Source of the DNA: Micromussa lordhowensis
Lineage: Eukaryota > Cnidaria > Anthozoa > Scleractinia > Lobophylliidae
Assembly: GCA_964020085.1 (NCBI GenBank)
Contig: OZ026606.1
Span: forward strand, 10,176,797 to 10,240,796
Direction of reading: 5' to 3'
DNA length: 64,000 nt
Positions 10,197 through 20,703 of this stretch are shown piece by piece; the first letter of the stretch is position 1; the number at the start of each line of letters is the position of its first letter. Both the position numbers and the translations under genes were made by a program. The notes under the pieces were generated by a model. The model saw only the letters and a program-made list of their open reading frames with translations, did not search any database and was not told the DNA's origin.

Positions 10197-10546
10197 TTGT
10201 TTGATATTCATGATAGTCATTCTCTTAGTGAGATTGCTTTGAAAGGTTTGGCCAATTCTGGGGCTTACCTTGCTCGAAAGGGTGTTGCAAAAGCTATCAA
10301 ATCAGATTATGCAAAGAAGAAGATAAAAAATGTTGCAAATAAGTATATTGATCAAGTACTTGACAGTTTCGCATCAAATATATCACCAGCTGGTGGTGCA
10401 ATAGATATACATAAGGCTATATTAAAAGTTGCGCCAAAGAAAGGTTTTGTGATGCCAGGGCACAGATATACAGGTCCCGGTAACCCTCTTGATCAGCAGT
10501 TAAGGTATGATCCCAACACTGGTCAGATACTTGAGATATATCAACA
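10197..10546 (+). pseudogene. Parvovirus-type phospholipase A2 domain, truncated by element C
   Basis: The frame encodes a helical basic region (RKGVAKAIKSDYAKKK) and then the start of a PLA2 domain with the canonical calcium loop YTGPGNPLD. It stops at about residue 117, exactly where element C begins, and the catalytic HDxxY found in the D copy is missing. In parvoviruses this domain breaches the endosome. This copy cannot be catalytic. Confidence 0.85.
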
Positions 10547-10740
10547 GTAATTGAGCAGCGGAGGACATTTACGCATCTTAGTGTAGTTATGCGTAGTGTA
10601 TAAATTTTACTATATCGGACACTAAAACAGCGTAGTTATGCGTAAGTAGCGTAAGTAGCGTAGATATCGTAAAAATTAGACATAAAATGCGTAGGATAGT
10701 GTAGGTTATAGTAAAATTTAGACTGTTCTCACGATGCGTA
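10547..10740. repeat. Left terminal repeat of element C
   Basis: The sequence from AGTAATTGAGC onwards matches the terminal inverted repeats of D in its inner part, including the TAGCGTA/TGCGTA-rich block and the end CTCACGATGCGTA at 10740. The outermost 60-70 bases differ from D. The AG start agrees with Polinton termini. ATCAAC precedes it and would be half of a target duplication; the other half is lost. Confidence 0.75.
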
Positions 10741-10768
10741 ATTTTTAAGACTTGATAAATTTCCAACC
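10741..10768 (-). pseudogene. Remnant of the VLTF3 3' end beside C's left terminal repeat
   Basis: These 28 bases are identical to the reverse complement of the last codons of the VLTF3-like gene of D plus the five bases before its right terminal repeat. In D this sequence flanks only the right terminal repeat, so C's left end looks like a copy of a right end. Confidence 0.8.
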
Positions 10769-10837
10769 TAGAGTTAGCGTTGGTAGCGTTGTTAGCGTAG
10801 TTAGCGTACAAACAACCCATCTAATTATGCTAATTTT

Positions 10838-11010
10838 TTCTGACGCATCAGAAACCAATTTCGAGTTCTGACGCGTCGGAAACCACTTTTAGTTATGACT
10901 CATCAGAAACCAATTTCGAGTTCTGACGCGTCGGAAACCACTTTTAGTTATGACTCATCAGAAACCAATTTCGAGTTCTGACGCGTCAGAAACCAATTTC
11001 GAGTTCAGAA
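10838..11010. repeat. Palindrome-containing minisatellite near C's left end
   Basis: About three copies of a 56-bp unit, each made of two half-units that start with a TGACGCGTC- or TGACTCATC-type palindrome followed by (A/G)GAAACCA. Related palindromic words occur near 11918, 15550, 16460 and 16545. It occupies the gap between the terminal repeat and the first gene. Confidence 0.8.
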
Positions 11011-11064
11011 ACCGTGACTGTATCATTTAGTTTAGTAAATTTTATTTACATTAATAAGCAAAGT

Positions 11065-11541
11065 TTATATTTCATCATACATCTTTAAATATTTATCAAT
11101 AATTGGGCTATTGTCAATCACGAAATTGTCAACACTAGTCATTTGATTAATTAAACTTTCTCGGTTAAGATCACCTGAGCGCATCGCTTCTCGAATCATT
11201 ATTAACAAATGTTGGTAAGATTGGTAGGCATAGGTACAATTTTGAATTTTTAAGTCTAAACCTTTGTGTTCCATGTACCCTTTAACTAATAATGCCACTG
11301 TACTAATCGCTATTAGACTAATACCACCTGTAGCAATAGCGCTAGCAATACCACCTGAAGCGGTTAGGACAGAGAGTGAATTACCAATGAATTTGAACAA
11401 TTTGAATCTTTTGTAAGCCCTTTTAAAAGCCCAACATTTCCTATGATAGCTTAGATAATAAGATTTTAGTTCGTCTACTTCATCAGTCGATAATTTATCT
11501 GAAATATGATTCCAATCGAAAATATTCTTTTTAGCCACCAT
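11065..11541 (-). CDS. Unrecognised membrane protein of element C
   Basis: This 158-residue protein has a charged N-terminal half, then a long hydrophobic, glycine-rich segment at about residues 52-90 (one or two membrane helices with ASGGIASAIATGGIS), then a soluble C-terminal part. It is the first gene inside the left end, 18 bp downstream of the eIF1-like gene on the same strand. D carries a broken copy. I do not recognise the family; a small membrane-active protein is a guess. It is preceded by AATATA-ATG. Confidence 0.55.
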   Translation of the reverse strand: MVAKKNIFDWNHISDKLSTDEVDELKSYYLSYHRKCWAFKRAYKRFKLFKFIGNSLSVLTASGGIASAIATGGISLIAISTVALLVKGYMEHKGLDLKIQNCTYAYQSYQHLLIMIREAMRSGDLNRESLINQMTSVDNFVIDNSPIIDKYLKMYDEI

Positions 11542-11559
11542 TATATTATTTTATTATAT

Positions 11560-11820
11560 TTATAAATTAATAACAATTTGATCACTATCATAGCCCATTT
11601 GGATTAATTCATCATATATTTTTTCAGTTTGATCACCTTGAAGGTTTACAGTTTGGTCTTTAATAAAACCGTTACACGCTAACTTTTTCTTCCAATCTTT
11701 TAAATTAAAACCTTCAATCTTTTCAAAAGATGTGATGAATTTTTTTCCCCTCTTTAGAAGAGAAATTTTAATAAACTTTCTACTTTCATCTATCAAAGAA
11801 GATAAACTTTTAATATCCAT
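11560..11820 (-). CDS. eIF1/SUI1-like translation initiation factor, element C
   Basis: This 86-residue protein matches eIF1 through its core: a basic RGKK followed by the first strand, then WKKKLACNGFIKD (ACNG at 48-51), LQGDQ at 60-64, and the final helix and strand with DQIVI. KKxACNG and (I/L)QLQGDQ are the most conserved blocks of eukaryotic eIF1, which binds the small ribosomal subunit at the P site and controls start-codon choice. The usual N-terminal tail is short and the ACNG-LQGDQ loop is a few residues shorter. D has a second, nearly identical intact copy, which argues for purifying selection. Confidence 0.82.
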   Translation of the reverse strand: MDIKSLSSLIDESRKFIKISLLKRGKKFITSFEKIEGFNLKDWKKKLACNGFIKDQTVNLQGDQTEKIYDELIQMGYDSDQIVINL

Positions 11821-11974
11821 CTATTCTTTGGATAAGATAAATTTTTCTAAAATGCGTGACATCCACCCATGCGCATCAGGCAAGCCATTAATTTAGCGTG
11901 GGTGGATGAAGCGTTTCAAATATCTGACGTGTCTGAAACTCATTTGCATCAGACATGCTTCATATATTTTCATA

Positions 11975-12724
11975 CTAGTCATCAATTTGAATCAATAAGT
12001 TTAACAACGCGTGTTTTACTGATGAATTCGATGTTTTGCTTCGAAAATTGATTCTGTCGCCGGCTTTTATCGTAATCGGATCGCTGAAAATAGTGTGATT
12101 TGACCATTCATTGACAGGTTTGATAATTTTTAAATCTTTATCCATGCCATTAAGAACTAAGCCAACGATCACTTCAGATGCTTGATGATTGCCAGCGCAT
12201 ACACAAATGCTGCCACGAACTATTTTACCGTCTACAGGACTAGGCCAACCATATTGCTTATTTCTCTCACATCCATTAACGAAACTCCATTGGAGACTAC
12301 TTTGAATCAGTGGTCCATTTTCTTCTGCATAGACGGTGATGAACGGGTGGATGGGTGCATTTGTACTTTGCGTCCTAGTCTCTAAATCATTGTAATCGAC
12401 TTTGCCTTTTAATGCATCATTGAATTCGATTGCTAAAGTTCCTAAATCAGTAATTAAAGCGTAATCCTTTAAAGCAGATGAGTTAGTCTTTTTAGCTAGT
12501 TCGTTATTAACGTATGTAGTAGCCGCTTTTGTCTTTAATAAATCAGCGACGAATTTCTTAGTCACTGCATCATGGTCATCCATTGGAGCGGAAATGTTAG
12601 TTAATCTCTTGTTTTGTAAATGGAAATGGTTGTCTGGAGTTAATTTTAAGCCTATTCCTTTTTTAACCTTTTCTACTTTTCCTGTTGTTGATGGTTTGTC
12701 ATGTTGTCCATTAGTAAAACCTAT
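11975..12724 (-). pseudogene. Short fibre-like protein of element C, start codon lost
   Basis: The homologous D gene begins with ATG GGG; here the same position (12722-12724) reads ATA, so the first available ATG is at 12583. The protein has the shared fibre N-terminus (GFTNGQ), one DxxDAxTKxFVA shaft repeat, a coiled stretch and a globular head of about 130 residues with the conserved YAEENGPLI and NGCERNKQYGWPS blocks. The head is complete here. It is a second fibre type beside the long fibre in the same element. Confidence 0.7.
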
Positions 12725-13763
12725 ATATATATTTATTTATATAATAGTTCCTTCACTCTTTTCAAATTCTTTCACATTTTCAAATGCTGTACTATTATTA
12801 TCCCAAACATTCTTTGTCATTAATCCTCTCTTTTTAGTGAAAGGATTATCATCCACATTTATTCTTTTTACACTGTGAATACCACTAGAACCATGATTAT
12901 AAATAATTGGTTTACTAATTCCACTAAAAATTATGTTAATAACTGCGTCTTTCTCCCAAATCCAAAATAGGACTTGCTTTCCTAAAGCGTTATTTGGAAT
13001 ATTAAATGATCTTATAGATGGTTCATCTATTGTAGGATTACGTGAAATTACGACTTTGCTTTTATCAATATGAATATAGTTACGAATAAATATGTATCTA
13101 TAATTAATACTTATAGTCATTTCACTATTTGTAGTTGCGCTATGTTGAAATACATAATAAAAAGTGTAATCACCCCCATTATCACCAGCAGTCATAAACC
13201 CATATGTATTTGGTGTTCTACCTTCAATACTATCAGAAAAATACCAATCTTTTATTAAAGAAATCTTTGAATTATTTCTTAATATATATTTTGCTATTGA
13301 TTCTATTAAATTTTTATTTTCATTAATAGTAGGATTTTCTTTTGCAATTTCACTATTTACTTTTGCAATTTCACCATCAACATATTTTACAACATTATCT
13401 TCTGTTTCATTTAGTTGTTTCACATTAACAGCATCACCGTTTTCATTCCCATCATTTAATCCTTTTATTTGATAATTAGACATATCTATAGGTGCTTCAT
13501 AATAGACGATTTTGTTTCTGATGGTATAGAATCTATCCCAAATTCGCGAGTCGACGTCATTCTGATGACCACTTCCACCATAAAGGACTACAAAGATGTC
13601 TGTTTCTGCATCATAAGTCGCACCACTCTTATACTTTAAAGTTAAATCAATATCTAAATCAATAATCCCAATGTTTCCATATTTACGAAAATTGATAATT
13701 GTTCTACTGTGATCGGTAAAAGTATTTGTATTATTACGTGAAACATTTAATGTTTCGGATACT

Positions 13764-14015
13764 GCGCCGACAACCACTTCGTTTCGATCTACTCGATTAC
13801 CATAATACATTTCAAAAGCTAATGTATACTCACCTAAATCTAACGATTTTAAATCAATAGTTAATCGGGTGCTATAATAACCGATAGCGGCGCCGACAAC
13901 CACTTCGTTTCGATCTACTCGATTACCATAATACATTTCAAAAGCTAATGTATACTCACCTAAATCTAACGATTTTAAATCAATAGTTAATCGGGTGCTA
14001 TAATAACCGATAGCA
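13764..14015. repeat. 126-bp tandem duplication in the C fibre gene
   Basis: Two adjacent, practically identical 126-bp units (13764-13889 and 13890-14015) duplicate 42 codons of a globular fibre module. The homologous D and A fibres have one copy. The frame is kept, and the near-identity points to a recent event. Confidence 0.9.
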
Positions 14016-15304
14016 GAGTCATACTTAATTTTAAATTGATAAGTAGCTTTGTTGATATCATAGTAATCTTTGTCGACTTTTCTTACTTTGACAATATCAT
14101 CATCATCTTCCTTAAACAAATCATCATCCATGACAAAAGAGAATTCATTCTCTTGTCGGTTTGCTTTTATATTAAGTGCTTCAGACTCACTCACTTTATC
14201 TGTAATCAAAGTGTTAATTACAGCGTTATTATCAGTAATTGTCCTATTAACATAGTTAACAGTGGAAGCGTGAAAGCTATCTGAAGACTTTGGATCTTTC
14301 AAGCGGATAATGCTATGATTAGCCATATCAATGGAGTCTTCCATCGGATCAGGATTTTTTCTATTAAGCGCTGCTGCAGAGACATCATTTATTTCTCTTT
14401 TTAAATCTCCTCTCTGTCCGTGAAAATATCCAAAGTTAATAACATGATTGGATTGAGCAGCTTGACTTGAATCATCTTCAACAAAAGGTTTAATATTTAT
14501 AATTGCATTACCACCCATATCGAGATCTCCTTCCATACCTCTATCTCCTAAAAGTGGTAGATATGTGGACTTAGCTCCACCAACTGTTAGGGCTGCATCG
14601 TCTGCTGAACTACTTCTTATTCCAGTGATAGCATTATCACCCATTTGGAGACTTCCAGTCATAGCGCGTGAACCATCTACTTTGAGATAAAGACTTAAAT
14701 CAGGTTGTGGTATGGAAGCAATTTGACTTTCAAAATAACTCTTTGTCACAGGTTGCTGCGGTCCAGTTGGAATAGGTAAGCTAAAAATCCTATTTCCATT
14801 CATAGATAGACTACCAGTCATGTTTTGGCTTCCGTTTCGGAGTAATACTTCTGACCTATCTGCTTTTCTAGAAGATAAATCATTAATAGCAATATCCTGT
14901 TTAGCGTCTTGATCGTCAACATATTCTTTATTGACAGCGTCTTTTTTATCAGTAGGATTACCAATATTGATTATCTTTTCATTATTCATATTGATTGGTT
15001 CAAAATTTAATATTGTTCCTGAAAAATCAGTACTTTTAACATTAAATAATCTATGATCAAAACTAGTCCTTTGTGTTCCTTTGACACATCTACTAAAAAA
15101 TAGAAATTTAAAATTAGAGTTACTGGAACCATAATATCGAAATTGTAAACGGATGTTCACATCTCTTTTAGAACTATTAAATATTATGTAAGCTTTTGCG
15201 TAATTGCTAAACCAATCATGACTAAAATCAATTATGTTTGCATTACCAGTGACATTTGTAAATAATAGCCTATCTGAATCACCATCTGTAACTATATTTG
15301 TTCC

Positions 15305-15310
15305 ATCATA
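15305..15310. repeat. Left target-site duplication of element D
   Basis: ATCATA directly precedes the D terminus AGTAGTTAAG. The same six bases follow the right terminus at 35288-35293. The uninterrupted sequence in D's own fibre gene has ATCATA once. Six-base duplications are typical of Polinton integrases. Confidence 0.95.
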
Positions 15311-15538
15311 AGTAGTTAAGTAATTAGGGATGCTAGCAGTAAATCCATATTTTACGCATCTCAGCGTATCTGAGACTAAAATTTATGATATCTCACACTA
15401 AAACAGCGTAGTTATGCGTAGGTAGCGTAAGTAGTGTAGATATCGTAAAAATTAGACATACTATTTTACGCTAAAAATGCCTAAAATGCGTAGGATGCGT
15501 AGGATATAGTAAAATTTAGATTGTTCTCACGATGCGTA
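15311..15538. repeat. Left terminal inverted repeat of element D
   Basis: 228 bp starting AGTAGTTAAGTAATTAGGG, the inverse complement of 35060-35287. It contains many TAGCGTA/TGCGTA words. Terminal repeats of this class are the origins for protein-primed replication. Confidence 0.95.
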
Positions 15539-15646
15539 GTTAGCATAGTCTGATGCATCAGACAAATTTTAATTGGTCGATATTTGCATGTCACCTATCA
15601 TTAATATTCAAAACATGTACTCTCGCATACTAGCGTGTGTCTGAAG

Positions 15647-16130
15647 TCAGTGGACAGTGTCATACATCTTTAAATATTTATCAATAATTGGGCTATTATC
15701 AATCACGAAATTGTCAACGTTTGTCATTTGATTAATTAAACTTTCTCGGTTAAGATCACCTGAGCGCATCGCTTCTCGAATCATTGTTAACAAATGTTGG
15801 TAAGATTGGTAGGCATAGGTACAATTTTGAATTTTTAAGTCTAAACCTTTATGTTCCATATATCCTTTAACTAATAATGCCACTGTACTAATCGCTATTA
15901 GACTGATACCACCTGTTGCAATAGCACTAGCAATCCCACCTGAATTAAGCTGTCAGAACAGAGAGTGAATTACCAATGAATTTGAGCAATTTAAATCTTT
16001 TGTAAGCCTTTTTGAAAGCCCAACATTTCCTATGATAGCTTAGATAATAAGACTTTAGTTCGTCTACTTCATCAGTCGATAATTTGTCTGAAATATGATT
16101 CCAACCGAAAATATTCTTTTTAGCCACCAT
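15647..16130 (-). pseudogene. Unrecognised membrane protein of element D, frameshifted
   Basis: A copy of the 158-residue C protein. The N-terminal 60 residues (from 16130) and the C-terminal 78 residues (ending at 15647) are in different frames. The break is at about 15945, where extra bases interrupt the glycine-rich hydrophobic segment. Residues on either side are nearly identical to the C copy. Confidence 0.8.
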
Positions 16131-16148
16131 TATATTATTTTATTATAT

Positions 16149-16409
16149 TTATAAATTAAAAATAATTTGATCACTATCATAGCCCATTTGGATTAATTCA
16201 TCATATACTTTTTCAGTTTGATCACCTTGAAGGTTTACAGTTTGGTCTCTAATAAAACCGTTACACGCTAACTTTTTCTTCCAATCTTTTAAATTGAAAC
16301 CTTCAAACTTTTCAAAAGATGTGATTGATTTTTTTCCCCTCTTTTCGAGAGAAATTTTAATAAACTTTCTACTTTCATCTATCAAAGAAGATAAACTTTT
16401 AATATCCAT
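16149..16409 (-). CDS. eIF1/SUI1-like translation initiation factor, element D
   Basis: This 86-residue copy differs from the C copy by a handful of substitutions (for example a changed lysine cluster near residues 22-30). It keeps the diagnostic blocks KKKLACNG and LQGDQ and the final DQI strand. It lies between the broken membrane-protein gene (18 bp) and the short fibre. Start-site fidelity or recruitment of 40S subunits to viral messages is the inferred role; no host eIF1 intron or flanking host gene is present. Confidence 0.82.
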   Translation of the reverse strand: MDIKSLSSLIDESRKFIKISLEKRGKKSITSFEKFEGFNLKDWKKKLACNGFIRDQTVNLQGDQTEKVYDELIQMGYDSDQIIFNL

Positions 16410-16639
16410 CTATTCTTTGGATAAGATAAATTTTTCTAAAATGCGTTGAGTTGTATTGTCTAGATGAAACGCGTTTCCGGGAATCCCCTGTAGACATGAG
16501 TCATCAATTATTTTAATCAACCGTAGCTTTTATTGTCTGGATGAAACGCGTTTCATAAACTCATTTGCATATTATCTAGACAACAATTTGAATCAACAAG
16601 TTTACCATCGCGTGTGTTACAGCAGAATTCGATGTTTTG

Positions 16640-17323
16640 CTACGAAAATTTATTCTGTCGCCGCGCTCGTATCGTAATCGGATCGCTGAAAATAGTCATC
16701 TTTGACCATTCATCCACAGGTTTGACAATTTTTAAATCTTTATCCGTGCCATTAAGAACTAAGCCAACAATCACTTCGGATGCTTGATGATTGCCAGCAC
16801 AAACACAAATGCTACCACGAACTATTTTACCGTCTACAGTACTAGGCCAACCATATTGCTTATTCCGCTCACATCCATTACCGAAACTCCATTGGAGAGA
16901 ACCTTTAATCAGTGGTCCATTCTCTTCTGCATAGACGGTGATGAACGGGTATGTTTTGTTATCTACTTGCGTCTTAGTCTCTAAATCATTGTAATCGACT
17001 TTGCTTTTTAATGCATCATTGAATTCGATTGCTAAAGTTCCTAAATCAGTAATTAAAGCGTAATCCTTTAAAGCAGATAAGTTAGTCTTTTTAGCTAGTT
17101 CATTGTTAACGTATGTAGTTGCTGCTTTTGTCTTTAATAAATCAGCGACGAAACGTTTAGTGGTTGCATCATGATCATTTATTGGAGCGGAAATGTTAGT
17201 TAATCTCTTGTTTTGTAAATGGAAATGGTTGTCTGGAGTTAATTTTAAGCCTATTCCTTTTTTAACTTTTTCTACTTTTCCTGTCGTTGATGGTTTGTCA
17301 TGTTGTCCATTAGTAAACCCCAT
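16640..17323 (-). pseudogene. Short fibre-like protein of element D, C-terminus frameshifted
   Basis: It starts at ATG 17323 with MGFTNGQ, preceded by a TATATATATATG run. It has a shaft repeat (NDHDATTKRFVAD), a coiled segment and a globular head shared with C. Near 16655 the frame shifts relative to C, so the last 25 or so residues of the head are replaced by a short missense end. The head probably cannot fold completely. Confidence 0.7.
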
Positions 17324-17341
17324 ATATATATATATATTTAT

Positions 17342-20300
17342 TTATAAAATAGTTCCTTCGCTCTTTTCAAATTCTTTTATTAACTGATAAGCTTCACTGT
17401 TATTATCATAAATATTTTTAGTTATTAATCCTCTCACCTTAGTGAAAGGATTATCTTCTACATTTACTCTTAATATACTATCATTTCCAAAAGCATTAAC
17501 CACATTAATTGGAGCACTAATTCCACTAAAAATTATATTCATAACTGTGCCTTTTACCCAAATCCAAAATAGGACTTGCTTTCCTAAAGAGTTATTTGGA
17601 ATATTAAATGATCTTAAAGATGGTTCATCTATTGTAGGATTACGTGAAATTACTACTTTGCTTTTATCAACAAAAATAAATACACGAATTGATGAATTTT
17701 TGATTGTAAAAAATACAGACATTACATTATTTGTACTTGCACTATGCTGGAAGACATAATAAAAAGTGAAATTACCTCCATTATCACCATTAGTTACAAA
17801 CAGATATGTATTTGGTGTTGTACCTTCATTACTATCAGAAAAATACAAATCTTTTATTAAAGAAATCTTTGAATCATTTCTTAATATATATTTTACTATT
17901 AATTCTATAACATTTTTATTTTCATTAATAGTAGGATTTTCTTTTGCAATTTCACTATTTACTTTTGCAATTTCACCATCAACATATTTTACAACATTAT
18001 CTTCTGATTCATTTAGTTGTTTCACATTAACGGCATCATTTTCTTCAACTCCCTCATTTAATCCTTTTATTTGTCTTCCACCCATATTAATAGGTGCTTC
18101 ATAATAGACGATTTTGTTTCTGATGGTATAGAATCTATCCCAAATTCGTGGGTCAACGTCATTCTGATGACCACTTACACCATAAACAACTACAAAGATG
18201 TTTGTGAAAAAATCATAAGTTTCACCACTCCTGTACTTTAAAGTTAAATCAATATCTAAATCAATAATCCCAATGTTTCCATATTTATGAAAATTGATAA
18301 TTGTTCTACTATGATCAGAAAAAGTATTTGTATTATTACGTGATACATTCAAAGTTTCGGATACAGCGTTAACAACCACTTCATCTTTATCCACTTTATT
18401 ACCATAATACATTTCAAAAGCTAATGTATACTCACCTAAATCTAATGATTTTAAATCAATAGTTAATCGAGTACTATAATAATGGATGGAATCATCATAC
18501 TTAATTTTAAATCGATAAGTCTCTCGTTTAATTTGATAAAAATCTCTATCTTTTTTTCCAACTTTAGTAATATCATCATCATCTTCTTTAAATAGGTCAT
18601 CATCCATGACAAAAGAGAATTCATTATCTTGTCGGTTTGCTTTAATATTAAGTGCTTCTGCTTCACTGACTTTATCTTCTATCAAAGAGTTAATTACAGC
18701 GTTATTATCAGTAATTGTCCTATTAACATAGTTAACATTTGAAGCGTGAAAGCTATCTGATGAATTTGGATCTTTCAAGTTAATAATACTATGATTACCC
18801 ATATCAATGGAGTCTTCCATAGGATCAGGGTTTTTTTCTATTTAATGCTTCAAAAGCAACATCATTTATTTCTCTTTTGAGTTCCCCTCTCTGCCCATGA
18901 AAATATCTAAAGTTGATAACATCATTAGCTTGTGCATTTTGAGCAGCCGGACTTGAGTCATCTTCAACAAAAGGTTTAATATTTCTAATAGCATTTCCTC
19001 CCATATCGAGATTTCCTTGCATCCCTCGATCACCAGTAAGGGGCAGATATGTAGACTTAGCTCCTCCAACAGTTAGGGCTGCATCGTCTGCTGAACTACT
19101 CCTAATTCCAGTGATAGGATTATCACCCATTTGGAGAGTACCTGTCATAGCACGTGAACCATCCAATTTTAATACATCTGTAGGTAGCTTACTTATTTCT
19201 GCTAAGACAAATGCCTTGGAGACCAAATCATTTGTATCAAAAGTATTGACACCATATGGTTCAGTATTTCTTATCCGTTTACCTTTTAAGTCATAGTCAT
19301 CACCTTTTAATTTTAAAAAGTTTTCATTGACATAAAGTTTATTAACAGCCATTTTAGAATCTTTTAAAGCATTAGTGTAATCAATGATTGGGACATCATC
19401 TTGAGTCTCTAAATCTGTTATTTTATTGTCATTCATCTTGAGATTTCCAGTCATAGCACGAGAACCATCTACTTTAAGATAAAGACTTAAATCAGACTGT
19501 GGTATGGAAGCAATTTGACTTTCTAAATAAGTCTTTGTCACAGGTTGCTGCGGCCCAGTTGGAATAGGTAAGCTAAAAATCCTATTTCCATTCATAGAAA
19601 GATTACCAGTCATGTTTTGGCTTCCGTTTAGGAGTAATACTTCTGACCTATCTGCTTTTCTAGAAGATAAATCATTAATAGCAATATCCTGTTTAGCGTC
19701 TTCATCATCAACATATTCTTTGCTTGTTGCATCTTTAGGGTCAGTATATAGGATTACCAATATTGATTATCTTTTCATTATTCATATTGATCTGTTCAAA
19801 ATTTAATATTGTTCCTGAAAAATCAGTACTTTTAACATTAAATAATCTATGATCAAAACTAGTCCTTTGTATTCCTTTGACACATCTACTAAAAAATAGA
19901 AATTTAAAATTAGAGTTACTGGAACCATAATATCGAAATTGTAAACGGATGTTCACATCTCTTTTAGAACTATTAAATATTATGTAAGCTTTTGCGTAAT
20001 TGCTAAACCAATCATGACTAAAATCAATTATGTTTGCATTACCAGTGACATTTGTAAATAATAGCCTATCTGAATCACCATCTGTAACTATATTTGTTCC
20101 ATCATATCCAAATATTTCAAAAACGATAGAATAATTAGGATCTATTTCTAAATTGTTCACTAGTCGAACAGTAGAATAAGCATAACCAGATTGCGCCCCT
20201 TCTCGAGGCGCTTCTAATAGTTCAAAATGATCAGTGTGCCTAGGAATAGGTATAGATCCTTTAGTACATTCTGCTTTATCACCAAAATCTTTATAAAAAG

Positions 20301-20688
20301 TAAAACTAGGTTGCAAATGATAATTTGTCCTATGATCTGTTGTCATCTCCTTTAATTGTTTTAGAGGTACAGCATCAGTATCATTAGTAGCATCTTCTAA
20401 ATCACTAATCTTATGATTATTCATATTTAAATTACCAGTCATTGAAGTTGTTCCATCTCTTTTCAGATAAGGTGACAAATCAATAGCTGGTAGGTTATTA
20501 TCTACATACTCTTTTGTTGCTGCATCATTATTATCGATAGGAGCAGCTACTTCAGTTAATCGCTTACTATCAATATCAAAATTACCATCATCAGTTAGAC
20601 TAAATCCAATTCCAGGTAAACCAGGATCACCTTTTTCACCTTTACCACTTGTTGATGATGATTCAAGTTGCCCATTACTATAACCCAT
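17342..20688 (-). pseudogene. Long fibre of element D, two frameshifts
   Basis: Three consecutive frames (20688-19741, 19760-18825 and 18820-17342) together correspond to one fibre of roughly 1100 residues. The N-terminus is MGYSNGQ followed by a Gly-X-Y collagen-like stretch (GEKGDPGLPGIG), then many shaft repeats and globular modules. The first break is a 4-base insertion at about 19745, the second a T-run at about 18830. C has the same gene without these two breaks. The head at the C-terminal end resembles that of C. Confidence 0.85.
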
Positions 20689-20703
20689 ATATAATATACT
20701 AAA

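Larger units (their letters stand above)
1..10546 (+). mobile_element. Polinton/Maverick element A, partial and decayed
   Basis: This stretch carries a recognisable Polinton gene order: fibre and packaging ATPase leftward, then a virion-type protein, penton, basic core protein, major capsid, pX-like protein, protease, DUF5679-like protein and PLA2 rightward. Its proteins are clearly homologous to but much diverged from those of elements C and D. No terminal repeat, integrase or polymerase is present: the left end lies outside the window and the right part stops where element C begins at about 10546. At least four genes carry frame breaks, and a 1.3-kb foreign insert sits at about 2750-4088. 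It is the oldest of the three nested elements. Confidence 0.85.
12737..15310 (-). pseudogene. Long fibre of element C, C-terminal part (cut by D)
   Basis: An open frame of about 858 codons, from the insertion point of D at 15310 to the stop at 12737. It contains many LxMxGNxIxxL / DAVNKEYVD shaft repeats alternating with globular modules, and a C-terminal head. The matching N-terminal part is at 35288-35875 on the same strand, 20 kb away. The first ATG in this remnant lies at 15160. Insertion of element D inactivated the gene; otherwise the frame is open. Confidence 0.85.

Noticed and set aside
10838..11010. CRISPR array
   Set aside because: The units are contiguous tandem repeats without unique spacers, in a eukaryotic element.
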